The notes: generated from the sequence alone by a model not told the origin. A stretch of DNA of 64,000 bases from Bacteroidales bacterium (GCA_019454985.1 JACFNF010000013.1:1-64000), one strand, 5' to 3'. Positions 1-10,329 are shown, numbered from the stretch's first letter. Translations and numbers: made by a program.

Positions 1-817
1 TGTAAAGCGACATGCTTGAAAGATGGTTTTCAATGGGTTTTTACTCTGCTATCATGCCCAATGCAAACATGTTTTGCATGTCGCATTACAGGATCTTGCT
101 TAGATTTCCGCTGTTTGGCGAGAGCGGGCAGGCCCTTTGTTCATCCCATTGACCTTTGGTACTTTCCATCAAGGGAAAGTACAGAAAACACTCATTTTTC
201 TTGTGTTTTTGCCGGTTCAAAAGCACCAAAAAACCTTGCGCGAACGATGCGCCTCCCCGCTCTGAAAAACCAACGCAAATCCAATGAACCGTCGCCCTTT
301 GGGCGAGATGGCCTCTTGGCAGAGGCCAGCTTCAAGGATTTGCAGTTGTTTTTTCATTCATTGCCGGCGTCGCCCGCCGTTCGCGCCTGCCCACGCACCC
401 GACCCGGCAAGGGTTTAAAGTTTTTCGATTGTTTTTCCGAAAAACGACTTCAAAACATCTTCAAATATGTTTCTATTAAAGTTGCGGTTTCGGCAGGCTC
501 AACCGCCCATTATCGTAATAGTCAAAGTATTTATTCTTGAGCTTTTGCCGGTTCAAAAGAGCCAAAACACCTGCCGCGCCTTCCCACGCACCCAGCCCGA
601 AGATGGGTTGAAGATTTTCTGCCATTGTTTCCGAAAAATATTCTCTTTTTAACAAGCAAACTCCAACCCAAAAACCCATAAACAACTAAACCTCCTAACA
701 CTTTAACACCTTAACACTTTAACATTTTAACACCTTGACACAGAAACACATATAACTTCCCCCGGGCCACCTCATCGCGTATTGATGAAAGAAATCGAAG
801 TTATTTCGGCAATGTTT
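1..817. repeat. Non-coding region with a partly duplicated repeat-like element
   Basis: No convincing gene is seen. Two related blocks share the phrase ttgccggttcaaaag (about 209-224 and 545-559) and a second shared block that begins with cccacgcaccc (390-435 and 583-635) and ends near tgtttccgaaaaa. The first copy carries an extra 140 bases between the two shared blocks. At 696-741 short degenerate units of the type aacacctt/aacacttt run in tandem. The open frames here (16-540 and 467-652) have low-complexity, basic, Cys/Ser-rich translations unlike a folded protein. I recall similar frames as dispersed repeats in Bacteroidota genomes, which is memory rather than a search. No terminator or RNA gene is recognised. 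Confidence 0.5.
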
Positions 818-825
818 TATCTTTG
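818..825 (+). promoter_or_regulatory. -7 box TATCTTTG
   Basis: Perfect match to the Bacteroidota sigma -7 consensus TAnnTTTG, 26 bases before the start at 852. No clear -33 TTG is found at the right spacing. Confidence 0.45.
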
Positions 826-851
826 TTGTCCTGATTTCAAAATCATGCATC

Positions 852-2048
852 ATGGCAGATTACAAATTGATTGAAGTATCGGATAAAAAATTGGAAAAGC
901 AATGGTTGGTTTTTCCCTCGAAGCTTTATCGTCGTGACCCTCATTATATTCGTCCGCTTGATGACGATGTGGTGAAACTGTTCGACAAAGACCGAAACAA
1001 GCTGTTGCGCAAAGGAGGCGATGCCATCCGCTGGCTTCTTGCCGATGAAAAGGGCAAAATCGTTGGCCGAATTGCTGCTTTTATTGACCCGTACACAGCC
1101 AAAAACAATGAACAGCCCACAGGCGGCTGCGGCTTTTTCGATTGCATCAACGACCAGCAGGCAGCCAATATCATGTTTGATGCCTGCAAAAATTGGCTTC
1201 AGCAACGCGGCATGGAAGCTATGGATGGCTCCATCAACTTTGGCGACAGGGACAACTTCTGGGGTGTTTTGGTGGACGGATTTCACGAGCCTGTTTTCAA
1301 TATGCCGTATAACTTTCCATATTACAAGGATTTATTCGAAAATTACGGCTTCCGGAATTACTTTAATCAGTACACCTATCGTCGGGGAATTGATGCCTAT
1401 GGCTTAGCTGAAAAAGTGTTTGCAAAGGCAAAGCGGATCCGTGAAAATCCGGATTACACTTTTGAAAGCATCCAATGGAAAAACAAAACCAAATATGCAT
1501 ACGATTTTATGACCATCTACAACAAGGCCTGGGGTGTGATTCCGGGGGTGAAACCCATCACCGAAGCGCATGCCTTAGGGTTGTTGAAACAGCTTGAACA
1601 AATCTTGGACAAGCGTCTTGCCAATTTTGGCTATTACAAAGGTGAGCCCATTTCGTTTTTTATTATGATGCAGGACCTGAATCAGGTGATCAAAGATTTC
1701 AACGGCAAGCTGCATCTATGGAACAAGCTCAGGCTGTTGCTGCGGCTGAAAGTCTTCAAACGTTGCGACCGCATTGTTGGCCGTATCTTCGGGATTATAC
1801 CCGAGCATCAGGGAAAGGGTGTGGATGGTGCGATGGTCTTGTTTTTCCGCGATGAAATCCTGAAACAAAAAGTGCCCTACAAAGACCTGCAGATGAACTG
1901 GATAGGCGACTTCAACATTCCCATGATGCGCGTTGTTGAAGATATCGGAGGCACAATTTACAAAACTCATGTGACGTACCGGCTTCTTTTCGACCCAGAA
2001 AAACCATTCCATCGAGCCGAACGCCAGAAAAAAGCGCTCGAAAGCTGA
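852..2048 (+). CDS. GNAT-like N-acetyltransferase family protein
   Basis: A 398-residue soluble protein with no signal peptide. The N-terminal third (PSKLYRRDPHYIRPL, then WLLADEKGKIVGRIAAF) looks like the start of a GNAT fold. The C-terminal part contains GIIPEHQGKGVDGAMVLF, which resembles the acetyl-CoA-binding Q/RxxGxG/A motif, followed by a closing segment with MRVVEDIGG. Such two-part GNAT relatives of about 380-400 residues, similar to YghO of E. coli, are widespread in Bacteroidota and have no settled substrate. The gene stands alone, with a -7 box 26 bases upstream. The family assignment is fairly sure; the acceptor molecule cannot be inferred. Confidence 0.7.
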   Translation: MADYKLIEVSDKKLEKQWLVFPSKLYRRDPHYIRPLDDDVVKLFDKDRNKLLRKGGDAIRWLLADEKGKIVGRIAAFIDPYTAKNNEQPTGGCGFFDCINDQQAANIMFDACKNWLQQRGMEAMDGSINFGDRDNFWGVLVDGFHEPVFNMPYNFPYYKDLFENYGFRNYFNQYTYRRGIDAYGLAEKVFAKAKRIRENPDYTFESIQWKNKTKYAYDFMTIYNKAWGVIPGVKPITEAHALGLLKQLEQILDKRLANFGYYKGEPISFFIMMQDLNQVIKDFNGKLHLWNKLRLLLRLKVFKRCDRIVGRIFGIIPEHQGKGVDGAMVLFFRDEILKQKVPYKDLQMNWIGDFNIPMMRVVEDIGGTIYKTHVTYRLLFDPEKPFHRAERQKKALES

Positions 2049-2207
2049 GACTTCTACACAACTGGTAAGCAATCGAAGGGTTTCTGCTCAGAGTTTGCCA
2101 TCATCATCGCAATCAATTTTGCGGTTTTTGTAATACAGATTCATTCTAAATAAAGGCAAATGAAGGTTTTAGACTTCGTACATCAAGGCCTGTTTTAAAG
2201 AATTGGC

Positions 2208-2215
2208 TATTTTTG
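2208..2215 (+). promoter_or_regulatory. -7 box TATTTTTG
   Basis: TAnnTTTG match 35 bases before the C25 protease start at 2251. The -33 element is not clear. Confidence 0.4.
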
Positions 2216-2250
2216 TAACCCATTCAAAAACCTGAAAAATTGATCTTTAA

Positions 2251-5200
2251 ATGAGAAAAGAATCCTGTTTACTGCTGTTTGGATTGTTTTTAAGTCTGAT
2301 TACAGCACTTCCATTGTCGGCTCAGCATACTGAGTACAGTTTTCAAACACGTTCGGCCACCGAAGGTTTCACCCTGAAGCGTTCCGATGCTGCTTCTGTA
2401 ACGGTTTTACACAGTCTTCCGACAATTGCCCTCGATGATTTTACTGATAACGGCTATGCCGGTCAGGTAATTGAGTTGAACGGCATTTATCTTCCTGCCG
2501 ATGCGGGGGCACCCAACCTGCCGGCCAACAGCCGTTTCATTGCCATGCCGAATGGTTCAAGCGCACACCTTCACATTCTCAGCGCCAACAAGCAGACGAT
2601 TCGCAACGTGGAGCTTTTGCCGGCATCGGCTATCCCCGCAGGCAACGATGACAGCCCGGCAAAATATGAACAGGATATCAAAATTTACAGTCAGGATGCT
2701 TTCTATCCGGCAGAGCCTTTCCGGCTTTCGGAGCCCATCAACTTCCGTGGTGTTGAGACCGTTATTCTGAGCATCACTCCTTTCCAGTATAACCCTGTTA
2801 CGAAAGAGCTGGTCGTGTATTACGATGTTGAAGCAGAGGTTGTGTTTGACGGCGGCACGTCCGAGATCGGAGTCAACCGCCTGCGCAACCCCTGGTGGGA
2901 CGTCATTCTCCACGACAACATCTTGAACAGCAATATTATTCCGGGTGTTGACTACGCAAAACGAACGGTCGAAAACAATGCTTCGCGCGAAACCGGCTGC
3001 GACTATCTGATTATTGCACCCACAGGTGCCGCTTTCATGCAGTGGGCCGACACCATCCGTGTTTTCAGGCAACGTCAGGGCATCTCTACCAAGGTCGTCA
3101 GCATAGCCGAAGTAGGCGGTAACACGGTGAATGCCATCGAAAATTATGTGAATAATGCCTATAACACCTGGAATCCTGCCCCGGCTGCCGTGCTCATGCT
3201 TGGGGATTATAGTACTAATGGTGCTGAAGGTATTATCTCTCACAGTTTGAACGATCATCCCAGCGGCTACAACCCTTATATTTCTGATAATCCTTTTGCC
3301 GACGTGAACAACGACAAGCTTCCGGATATTGCTTTTGCGCGCATCACGGCCCGTAACGCCGCTGAGCTTCAACACATGATCAACAAATTTTTGAAATATG
3401 AACGCAACCCTCCTACTTCGGCCAACTTTTACAATAAGCCCATCACCGCTATGGGTTGGCAAACCGAGAGGTGGTTCCAGCTTTGCAGTGAAATCACTAA
3501 TGGTTTCTGGCAGCACAGCCTTGGCAAGACGCCTGTTCGCGAAAACGCTATCTATTCCGGCACCCCCGGTGGCACCTGGTCGTCGAATACCAACACCGCT
3601 ACTATTGTGAACTATTTCGGCCCTAACGGATTAAACTATATCCCGGCCAATACGGCACACCTGACCGACTGGGGCGGCAATGCCACCCGAATCAACGCCG
3701 ACATCAACAGCGGCGCATTTATGCTTCAACACCGCGATCACGGTTTAGAGACCGGATGGGGCGAGCCCGATTACCGTAATGTGAACATTGACGGCCTGAG
3801 CAATACCGACCTCACCTTTGTCATGTCCATTAACTGTTTGACCGGAAAATTCGACTATTCAAGCGAGTGTTTTGCCGAGAAATTCCATCGTTACTCACAC
3901 GGAGCTTTGGGTTTGCTTGCCGCCACCGAAGTTTCCTATTCTTTTGTCAACGACGTGTTTGTGTGGGGAGCTTACGACAATATGTGGCCTCAGTTTATGC
4001 CTGCATTTGGATCGAATCCTCTTCCCCGCGGCATACTGCCGGCTTTTGCCAATGTGGCCGGGAAATATTTTCTGCAACAATCAAACTGGCCCTATAATCC
4101 GGAACACAAGAACATTACCTATAATCTTTTCCACCATCACGGCGATGCCTTCATGACCGTGTATTCCGAGATGCCACAGACATTAGCCGTCAATCACAGC
4201 TCTGTGCTGCTGAGCGGTATGGATTCATTCGATGTGTCGGCCAATGCCGGCGCCCTGATCGCCCTGACGGTGAACGACGAAATCATTGGAGCGGCCGTGG
4301 CTCAGGAAGGTGTAACTTCAGTACCTGTTATTCCTCAGTTGCCCGGAGTGGAGATTCGCGTAACAGTGACGCTGCAAAACTATTATCGCTATGAACAAGT
4401 GATCAGCTGCATTCCGCCATCAGGACCTTATGTGATTTACAGCGCCTCAACGGTGAATGACGTGAACGGTAACAACAACGGACAGATTGACTTCAACGAG
4501 AATATTCTGATGGATATTGCCTTGAAAAATGTGGGGAGCGAAATGGCAAACGATGTACAGGCAACAGCTTCATCCGAGAGTCCTTACCTCAGTTTCATCA
4601 ACAACACATTTACCGCAGGAAATGTTGCTGCCGGAGCGCTCATTAACATCCCTTCGGCAATTCAGTTTCAGATTACCGACAATGTGCCGGATAATCAGCT
4701 TATACCCATCACTTTAACGATGCACAGTGGCAGCAACGAGTGGAACGGACAGTTCTCGGTGAGGGCTTATGCGCCTGCATTCAGCATTGGTACGATGACT
4801 ATATCCGATTCTCAGGGCAATGGAAACGGACGTCTCGACCCGGGTGAAACAGCCACCATCAGTATTACGGCCACCAATACCGGACACAGTAAAGCCCTTC
4901 AGACCAATGCACTGCTGCAGGTTACGAGTCCATACATCACAGTCGCAACAAATTCGGTGAACTTTGATCAGGTAGATGTTAACCAGACAATAACGGCTGT
5001 TTACACAGTAACCGTAGCCGGAAATGCTCCGGTGGGCCATGTGGCAGGTTTGAACTTCAGCATTAACTCCGGCGCCTACACAGCCTCGCAAGTGTTCAAT
5101 GCCAAAATCGGATTGATCATCGAGGATTTTGAAACTGGTAATATGAGCCAGTTCAACTGGACAACGGGTGGCAACCTCCCCTGGACGGTAGTTAACACCG

Positions 5201-7107
5201 GGGCCTATGCCGGCACTTATGCTGCCAAATCGGGTGCAATCGGCAACAACCAAAGCACACAACTGATTTTAACTTACGAGGTTGGTGCTGCCGATAGTAT
5301 ATCCTTCTATTACAAAGCCTCATCGGAAGCCAATTACGACAAACTTTCCTTCTATATTGGCAACACCAAAATGGGTGAATGGTCGGGAAATGTTGGCTGG
5401 GCCAAAGTCAGCTACGCTGTTCAAGCCGGATTAAACACTTTCAAATGGGAATACAAAAAAGACGTGAGCGTTGCCAGTGGCTCCGACTGCGCCTGGATTG
5501 ACGATATTGTTTTTCCAGCAGGAATTATGACTACTGCATGGGCAGGCAACGATTTGTCGGTCTGTGAATGGAATCCCGTTCAACTCAACGGAACCGCTAC
5601 AAATTACAGCAGTTTGCAATGGACAAGCTCGGGAAGTGGAAGTTTCAATAACCCCAACATTCTCAATCCAATCTACACGCCCAGCAGTGCCGATTATCAA
5701 TCGGGTAATGTTATCCTGACCCTTACAGTTACAGGAACGACGACCATTTCTGATGCGGTTGTGGCTACATTTAATCCTCAGGCTCTTGCATTCAGCGGGA
5801 CAGGTCAAACATTATGCCAGGGTAATTCATACAGCCTTGATGCCGCCTCCGCGCTGAATTACAGCGGATTGCAATGGACAAGCAGCGGCGATGGCGTTTT
5901 CGACCATGCCACGCAGTTGAATCCGGTTTATACTCCCGGTACTGCCGACCTTGCTGCCGGCTTTGTCGAACTCACGCTTACAGCTTCTCCTCTGGGAGGC
6001 TGCAACCCCGTATCACACAGCCATATCTTGTCGTTTTTCCCAACGGTACAGGTCAACGCCGGCAATGATGCGGCACTTTGTGCCAATACCAATTTCCTGA
6101 CTGAAACAGCTACGGCTTCAAATTACGTCAGTTTGTTGTGGAGCACTAGTGGTGATGGCAGTTTCGACAATCCCGCATCCTTGTCCACGGTTTATATTCC
6201 CGGCTCCGGTGATATTGCCAATGGCAATGTGATCCTTACGCTGAGTGTGGAAAGCGAAGGCGGTTGTGCCTCCGCAAGCGATGAGATTCAACTCACCATC
6301 CATCCCGTTCCGACAGTTACGCTCAGCCCCGATCAAACAATTTGTGATGGCGATGAAGCTGTGGTTGAATTTACACTTACCGGCGAAGCCCCCTGGACAA
6401 TTCACTTAAACACAACCAACAATCCGGTTATCGTTGAGTCAACACCCTGGCAAATGAGTCTGTCGCCCAACCAAACCTTTGATGTGATTGTTTCAAAAGT
6501 GATTGACCAACAGTGTACGGCCATCACGGATGTCCATAGTCAGATTTTGGTGAACCATATCCCGGCCCAAGCCTCTGTCTTAGCTGGTCCGGCATTGATT
6601 GACCTTGGCGAAGGCTTAACAACTATATTTGATATTCAGGCAGTTGCCGAAGCTTTGACTTATGAAGCCAGCCTATCGCCTTCCAACGCCGGAACCATTG
6701 CCGTTAACGGTCTTCAGGCTATCGTGAACTGGAACAACGACTTCAAGGGTGTAGCCGAGATTGTCATCCGCGCAACAAATACCTGCGGAATTGGTGAATG
6801 GTCGCCGGTTAAAACCGTTGAGGTGAAAAATACCATCGGATTGGATGAAACAAGCCTGAAAGGTTTGAAGATTTATCCCAATCCGGGACAGAGCTACTGC
6901 ACCATCGAGCTGCCGGTCGGTTTGTCGGATAACGCCATCCTTATTATGGCCGACATGTCAGGTAAAACATTGAACACAAGAGAGTTGTCTTCCGCAATAA
7001 GCAAAGGCAGACTGTCGTTTAACGTCAGCCAGCTCGAAAAAGGCGTTTATATGGTCATCATCACAGATGGCAACAAGACCTACAGACAACGTTTTGTACG
7101 AAATTAA
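2251..7107 (+). CDS. Gingipain-family (C25) cysteine protease with T9SS sorting domain
   Basis: A 1618-residue secreted protease. Residues 1-25 form a signal peptide ending LPLSA-Q. About 26-240 fit the C25 propeptide, and about 248-630 the C25 catalytic domain. The catalytic pair is visible: H497 in HRDHG and C529 in SINCLTG, 32 apart, against 33 in gingipain R (H211/C244). Later parts are Ig/CARDB-like segments (about 720-950), a jelly-roll domain (about 955-1090, beginning IIEDFE) and three tandem Ig-like modules of about 88 residues (from 1098, 1182 and 1270), each with a LQWTSSG or LLWSTSG core. Residues 1531-1618 form a type A sorting domain starting LKIYPNP. Outer-membrane export by T9SS and extracellular proteolysis follow from the family. 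The substrate is unknown. Confidence 0.9.
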   Translation: MRKESCLLLFGLFLSLITALPLSAQHTEYSFQTRSATEGFTLKRSDAASVTVLHSLPTIALDDFTDNGYAGQVIELNGIYLPADAGAPNLPANSRFIAMPNGSSAHLHILSANKQTIRNVELLPASAIPAGNDDSPAKYEQDIKIYSQDAFYPAEPFRLSEPINFRGVETVILSITPFQYNPVTKELVVYYDVEAEVVFDGGTSEIGVNRLRNPWWDVILHDNILNSNIIPGVDYAKRTVENNASRETGCDYLIIAPTGAAFMQWADTIRVFRQRQGISTKVVSIAEVGGNTVNAIENYVNNAYNTWNPAPAAVLMLGDYSTNGAEGIISHSLNDHPSGYNPYISDNPFADVNNDKLPDIAFARITARNAAELQHMINKFLKYERNPPTSANFYNKPITAMGWQTERWFQLCSEITNGFWQHSLGKTPVRENAIYSGTPGGTWSSNTNTATIVNYFGPNGLNYIPANTAHLTDWGGNATRINADINSGAFMLQHRDHGLETGWGEPDYRNVNIDGLSNTDLTFVMSINCLTGKFDYSSECFAEKFHRYSHGALGLLAATEVSYSFVNDVFVWGAYDNMWPQFMPAFGSNPLPRGILPAFANVAGKYFLQQSNWPYNPEHKNITYNLFHHHGDAFMTVYSEMPQTLAVNHSSVLLSGMDSFDVSANAGALIALTVNDEIIGAAVAQEGVTSVPVIPQLPGVEIRVTVTLQNYYRYEQVISCIPPSGPYVIYSASTVNDVNGNNNGQIDFNENILMDIALKNVGSEMANDVQATASSESPYLSFINNTFTAGNVAAGALINIPSAIQFQITDNVPDNQLIPITLTMHSGSNEWNGQFSVRAYAPAFSIGTMTISDSQGNGNGRLDPGETATISITATNTGHSKALQTNALLQVTSPYITVATNSVNFDQVDVNQTITAVYTVTVAGNAPVGHVAGLNFSINSGAYTASQVFNAKIGLIIEDFETGNMSQFNWTTGGNLPWTVVNTGAYAGTYAAKSGAIGNNQSTQLILTYEVGAADSISFYYKASSEANYDKLSFYIGNTKMGEWSGNVGWAKVSYAVQAGLNTFKWEYKKDVSVASGSDCAWIDDIVFPAGIMTTAWAGNDLSVCEWNPVQLNGTATNYSSLQWTSSGSGSFNNPNILNPIYTPSSADYQSGNVILTLTVTGTTTISDAVVATFNPQALAFSGTGQTLCQGNSYSLDAASALNYSGLQWTSSGDGVFDHATQLNPVYTPGTADLAAGFVELTLTASPLGGCNPVSHSHILSFFPTVQVNAGNDAALCANTNFLTETATASNYVSLLWSTSGDGSFDNPASLSTVYIPGSGDIANGNVILTLSVESEGGCASASDEIQLTIHPVPTVTLSPDQTICDGDEAVVEFTLTGEAPWTIHLNTTNNPVIVESTPWQMSLSPNQTFDVIVSKVIDQQCTAITDVHSQILVNHIPAQASVLAGPALIDLGEGLTTIFDIQAVAEALTYEASLSPSNAGTIAVNGLQAIVNWNNDFKGVAEIVIRATNTCGIGEWSPVKTVEVKNTIGLDETSLKGLKIYPNPGQSYCTIELPVGLSDNAILIMADMSGKTLNTRELSSAISKGRLSFNVSQLEKGVYMVIITDGNKTYRQRFVRN

Positions 7108-7123
7108 TTCATTGAAAATGAAT

Positions 7124-7158
7124 AAAAAAAGGCTTCCCAAATAGGAGGCCTTTTTTTA
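7124..7158 (+). terminator. Rho-independent terminator of the C25 protease gene
   Basis: Stem aggcttcc (7130-7137) pairs with ggaggcct (7144-7151) with one G-T pair, followed by seven or more T. Confidence 0.75.
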
Positions 7159-7208
7159 TCAAGCCAAATTAAAAGTTCCGTAAACAACAAGCAGGTGATT
7201 GTTGGATA

Positions 7209-7216
7209 TCTTTGTA
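7209..7216 (+). promoter_or_regulatory. -7 box TATCTTTG
   Basis: TAnnTTTG match 25 bases before the start at 7242. No good -33 element. Confidence 0.4.
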
Positions 7217-7241
7217 AAGAAATATTCCAAAAACCAAAACC

Positions 7242-10238
7242 ATGAAAAACACGAACTGGTTTCACATGAAGATCCAAACCCAAAAATTAGTGAGTTTGGT
7301 TACTTTTTTTATTGCGATAGTGTTGTTTCAACCGGCAAGGACTCAGGTAATCATCAATGAGTATTCGGCTTCTAACCTATCCACGATACAAGACAATTAT
7401 CAAAAATATGAAGATTGGTTCGAGTTAAAAAACACCACGAGCGAACAGCTTAACCTTGGCGGCTATTTTTTGAGCGACAATCCCTCCAAGCCGCAGAAGT
7501 TTCAGATTCCGGCCGGCGTCGTCCTTGCGCCCGGAGCACATTTGAAGGTTTGGGCAAGCGGGCGTGGCGAATATAGCTCAGGCCACCTTCATACCAATTT
7601 TAAGCTTTCGCAAACCAAAGACAATCAGGAAAACATCCTGATTAGCAAGCCTGACGGCACTTTGATAGAGAATATTCCTCTCCAGAAAACCATGAATGGT
7701 CATTCCTGGGGTCGGTCGCCGCTAAGCGGTAATTTTGTACTTTACACCAGCCCAACGCCAGGCACCGCAAATGGCAGCAATTTTTACAGCGGTTATGCGC
7801 CCGCTCCCGAGTTGAGCCTTGCTGCGGGGTTTTATCCTTCAGCGGTGAGTGTCGGGATTTCAGCCCCGGAGGGCTTCCAGATTCGCTACACCACCGATGG
7901 CAGCGAGCCCACCAACAATTCAACTATATATACCGAGCCGGTATCCATTACCCAGACCACCATTCTCAATGCCAGATGTTTCAGCACCAACAACAGCATT
8001 CTTCCCGGCTGGCTCACTTTCAACACCTACTTTATCAACACTGTTCATAGTCTGCCGGTGATTTCTGTTTCGGCAGCCACCCTCGACGACCTGCTCAACG
8101 GCAACCAGTGGCTTCAGCCATTTGGCACTTTTGAGTATTTCAACAAAAACGGACAACGTACCACTGTTGGTTATGGCGAGTTTAACGAACATGGGCAGGA
8201 CTCATGGGTTCACCCCCAGCGGAGCATTGATTATATTACCCGCGACGAATGCGGATATAATTATGCCATTCGCGACACCATCATCCCTATTACACCGCGC
8301 AATGAATTTCAGCGCATCATCCTGCGGGCGGCAGGCGACGACAACTATCCGGGCATTGATTCAAGCGCACTGCTGCGTGATATGTTTGTGCAAAACACCG
8401 CACTGATGAATGATATGCATCTCGACGGACGAAGGGGTGAAAAATGCGTCATGTACGTCAACGGCCAGTTTTGGGGCGTGTATGGCATTCGCGAAAAGGT
8501 GAGTGACCACGACTATATGGAATATTATTATGGTCAGGATAAATACCACCTTTATTTTCTGATGCTCTGGGGCTCAACCTGGGCTGAATATGGCGGTCAG
8601 GCTGCTTTTGACGATTGGAATGAACTGCACAATTTCATCAAATACAACGACATGGCCGATCAGGGCAATTTTGAATATGTGAAATCAAGGCTCGATTATG
8701 CCAGCCTTGTGGACTATATCATCCTGAACTCGTTTGTGGTTTGTTCCGACTGGATTAACTGGAATGTCGGCTGGTGGCGGGGCACCAATCCCGAAGGAAG
8801 TCAGCTCAAATGGCGTTATATTTTGTGGGACGAAGATGCCACCTTCAACCATTACATTAACTACACCGGCGTTCCCGGAACCCTCCCTAATGTGAATCCA
8901 TGCTTCCCGCAAAATCTTACCAATGACCCCGAACAACATATTTTTCTGTTTAACCGTCTGCGCCAGAATGCCGAGTTCGACAACTATTACAAATCGCGTT
9001 ATATTGACCTATACAACAGCGTTTTCAAGCCCGAGAACATGATTGCCTACTTAGATGAGATTGCCGGAAAGATGGAGCCTGAGATGCAAAAACATATGCA
9101 GCGCTGGGGCGGAACCGTTGCAAAATGGCAAAGCAACGTCCAGAAAATCAGGAATTTCATCAATGCCCGCTACAACTTTTTGCCCGAAGGGCTCAAAAGC
9201 TGCATGAACCTTAGCGGCTCTTATCAGTATCAGTTTAGCATTGACCCGCCAGAGCTTGGCCATATCCGCGTGAACACCATTGAGCCGGAGAATTTCCCAT
9301 GGGAAGGAAAATATTTTGGAGGCACTGAAGTTCGACTCACAGCAATTCCCGCCAACGGCAACATTGAATTTGATCATTGGGAAGTTCCCGGACATACCAT
9401 CTTCCCGATGGATAAAGCCCCCATCATCCAGTTTGTTCCGCAAGCCGATGCGCATATTGTCGCCCATTTCCGGCATAAGTTATATTCGGACAGCCTGATC
9501 ATCAACGAAATCAATTACAACTCCAATGCGTCTTTTGACCCGGGCGACTGGGTTGAAGTGTTCAATCCACACCCCTACCCTTTGGATGCAACGGGCTGGG
9601 TTTTTAAAGATGAAAAGGACGACCACGCTTTTGTATTCCCTCCCAACACCATCATTCCGGCACATGGTTATTTAGTGATTTGTGTCAATAAAACAGCTTT
9701 TGCCCAGCTTTTCCCCGATGTAGAGAATTTCATTGGCGACACCGGTTTTGGCTTGAGCGGCAGTGGCGAGTTGATCCGGATTTACAACAAAAATGGGATT
9801 CTCATTGACCATGTGCTATATGATGACGAGGCTCCCTGGCCCACCGAACCCGATGGTGGCGGTCCTACGTTAGAGTTGATTCATCCCTCGCTCGACAACA
9901 ATCTTGGAGAAAACTGGATATCATCGCCCGGACATGGCACGCCCGGACGCATCAACAGCCTGTTAGTGGGAAAAACAGAAACTCAGGCAGTTGCCTTCAA
10001 AATAAGGATTACCCCAAATCCGGCAGGAGAAAGAACCATTGTCCGTTTCGGAGACGAACAGAAACCCGTCAACGGGCGGCTTTACCTTTATTCCGGAATT
10101 GGAACCCAACTTGCTGCTTACGAGATAAAACAAAGCACACAATGGGTACTCGAAACGGCAAACCTTAAGCCGGGCATATATCTCATTCATTTTGAAGATA
10201 GCAGCGGAACTTCAACTTCTGAGAAATTGCTGAAGTAA
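7242..10238 (+). CDS. CotH kinase family exoprotein with lamin-tail and T9SS sorting domains
   Basis: A 998-residue exported protein. A signal peptide occupies about 1-34; the in-frame ATG at 7266 is an alternative start giving a more usual signal length. Domains in order: lamin-tail (about 36-150, VIINEYSASN), chitobiase C-terminal-like stalk (192-258, RYTTDGSEPT), CotH kinase-like domain (about 290-620), a small bacterial repeat (about 672-715), a second lamin-tail (about 752-870, LIINEINYNS) and a type A sorting domain (from about 918, ITPNP). Kinase hallmarks are GVYGIREK (412-419) and LWDEDATF (528-535, D530 and D532 as metal/catalytic candidates). CotH proteins are secretory-pathway kinases, so phosphorylation of exported proteins is possible. 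The target is unknown. Confidence 0.85.
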   Translation: MKNTNWFHMKIQTQKLVSLVTFFIAIVLFQPARTQVIINEYSASNLSTIQDNYQKYEDWFELKNTTSEQLNLGGYFLSDNPSKPQKFQIPAGVVLAPGAHLKVWASGRGEYSSGHLHTNFKLSQTKDNQENILISKPDGTLIENIPLQKTMNGHSWGRSPLSGNFVLYTSPTPGTANGSNFYSGYAPAPELSLAAGFYPSAVSVGISAPEGFQIRYTTDGSEPTNNSTIYTEPVSITQTTILNARCFSTNNSILPGWLTFNTYFINTVHSLPVISVSAATLDDLLNGNQWLQPFGTFEYFNKNGQRTTVGYGEFNEHGQDSWVHPQRSIDYITRDECGYNYAIRDTIIPITPRNEFQRIILRAAGDDNYPGIDSSALLRDMFVQNTALMNDMHLDGRRGEKCVMYVNGQFWGVYGIREKVSDHDYMEYYYGQDKYHLYFLMLWGSTWAEYGGQAAFDDWNELHNFIKYNDMADQGNFEYVKSRLDYASLVDYIILNSFVVCSDWINWNVGWWRGTNPEGSQLKWRYILWDEDATFNHYINYTGVPGTLPNVNPCFPQNLTNDPEQHIFLFNRLRQNAEFDNYYKSRYIDLYNSVFKPENMIAYLDEIAGKMEPEMQKHMQRWGGTVAKWQSNVQKIRNFINARYNFLPEGLKSCMNLSGSYQYQFSIDPPELGHIRVNTIEPENFPWEGKYFGGTEVRLTAIPANGNIEFDHWEVPGHTIFPMDKAPIIQFVPQADAHIVAHFRHKLYSDSLIINEINYNSNASFDPGDWVEVFNPHPYPLDATGWVFKDEKDDHAFVFPPNTIIPAHGYLVICVNKTAFAQLFPDVENFIGDTGFGLSGSGELIRIYNKNGILIDHVLYDDEAPWPTEPDGGGPTLELIHPSLDNNLGENWISSPGHGTPGRINSLLVGKTETQAVAFKIRITPNPAGERTIVRFGDEQKPVNGRLYLYSGIGTQLAAYEIKQSTQWVLETANLKPGIYLIHFEDSSGTSTSEKLLK

Positions 10239-10244
10239 AACCAT

Positions 10245-10278
10245 AAAAAAAGCCGGACCTCATTCTCCGGCTTTTTCT
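10245..10278. terminator. Terminator between the CotH gene and the convergent lipoprotein gene
   Basis: agccgga (10251-10257) pairs with tccggct (10266-10272), flanked by A6 and T5, so it could work in both directions. Confidence 0.7.
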
Positions 10279-10329
10279 TTTAGATCAAAATCCTATTTCG
10301 AGCGTTTCGATTGGCTCAAAAATCATTGA

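Noticed and set aside
16..540. 174-residue open frame at the left edge
   Set aside because: Composition is unlike a folded protein, the region contains internal repeat blocks, and no start signal is present; treated as a repeat-like non-coding element.
2557..3516. 319-codon minus-strand frame
   Set aside because: Lies wholly inside the C25 protease catalytic region, which has clear domain evidence; a shadow frame.
2251..7107. C25 protease as a T9SS component (PorU sortase)
   Set aside because: It carries its own C-terminal sorting domain and long Ig-like arms, so it is cargo rather than the PorU sortase.
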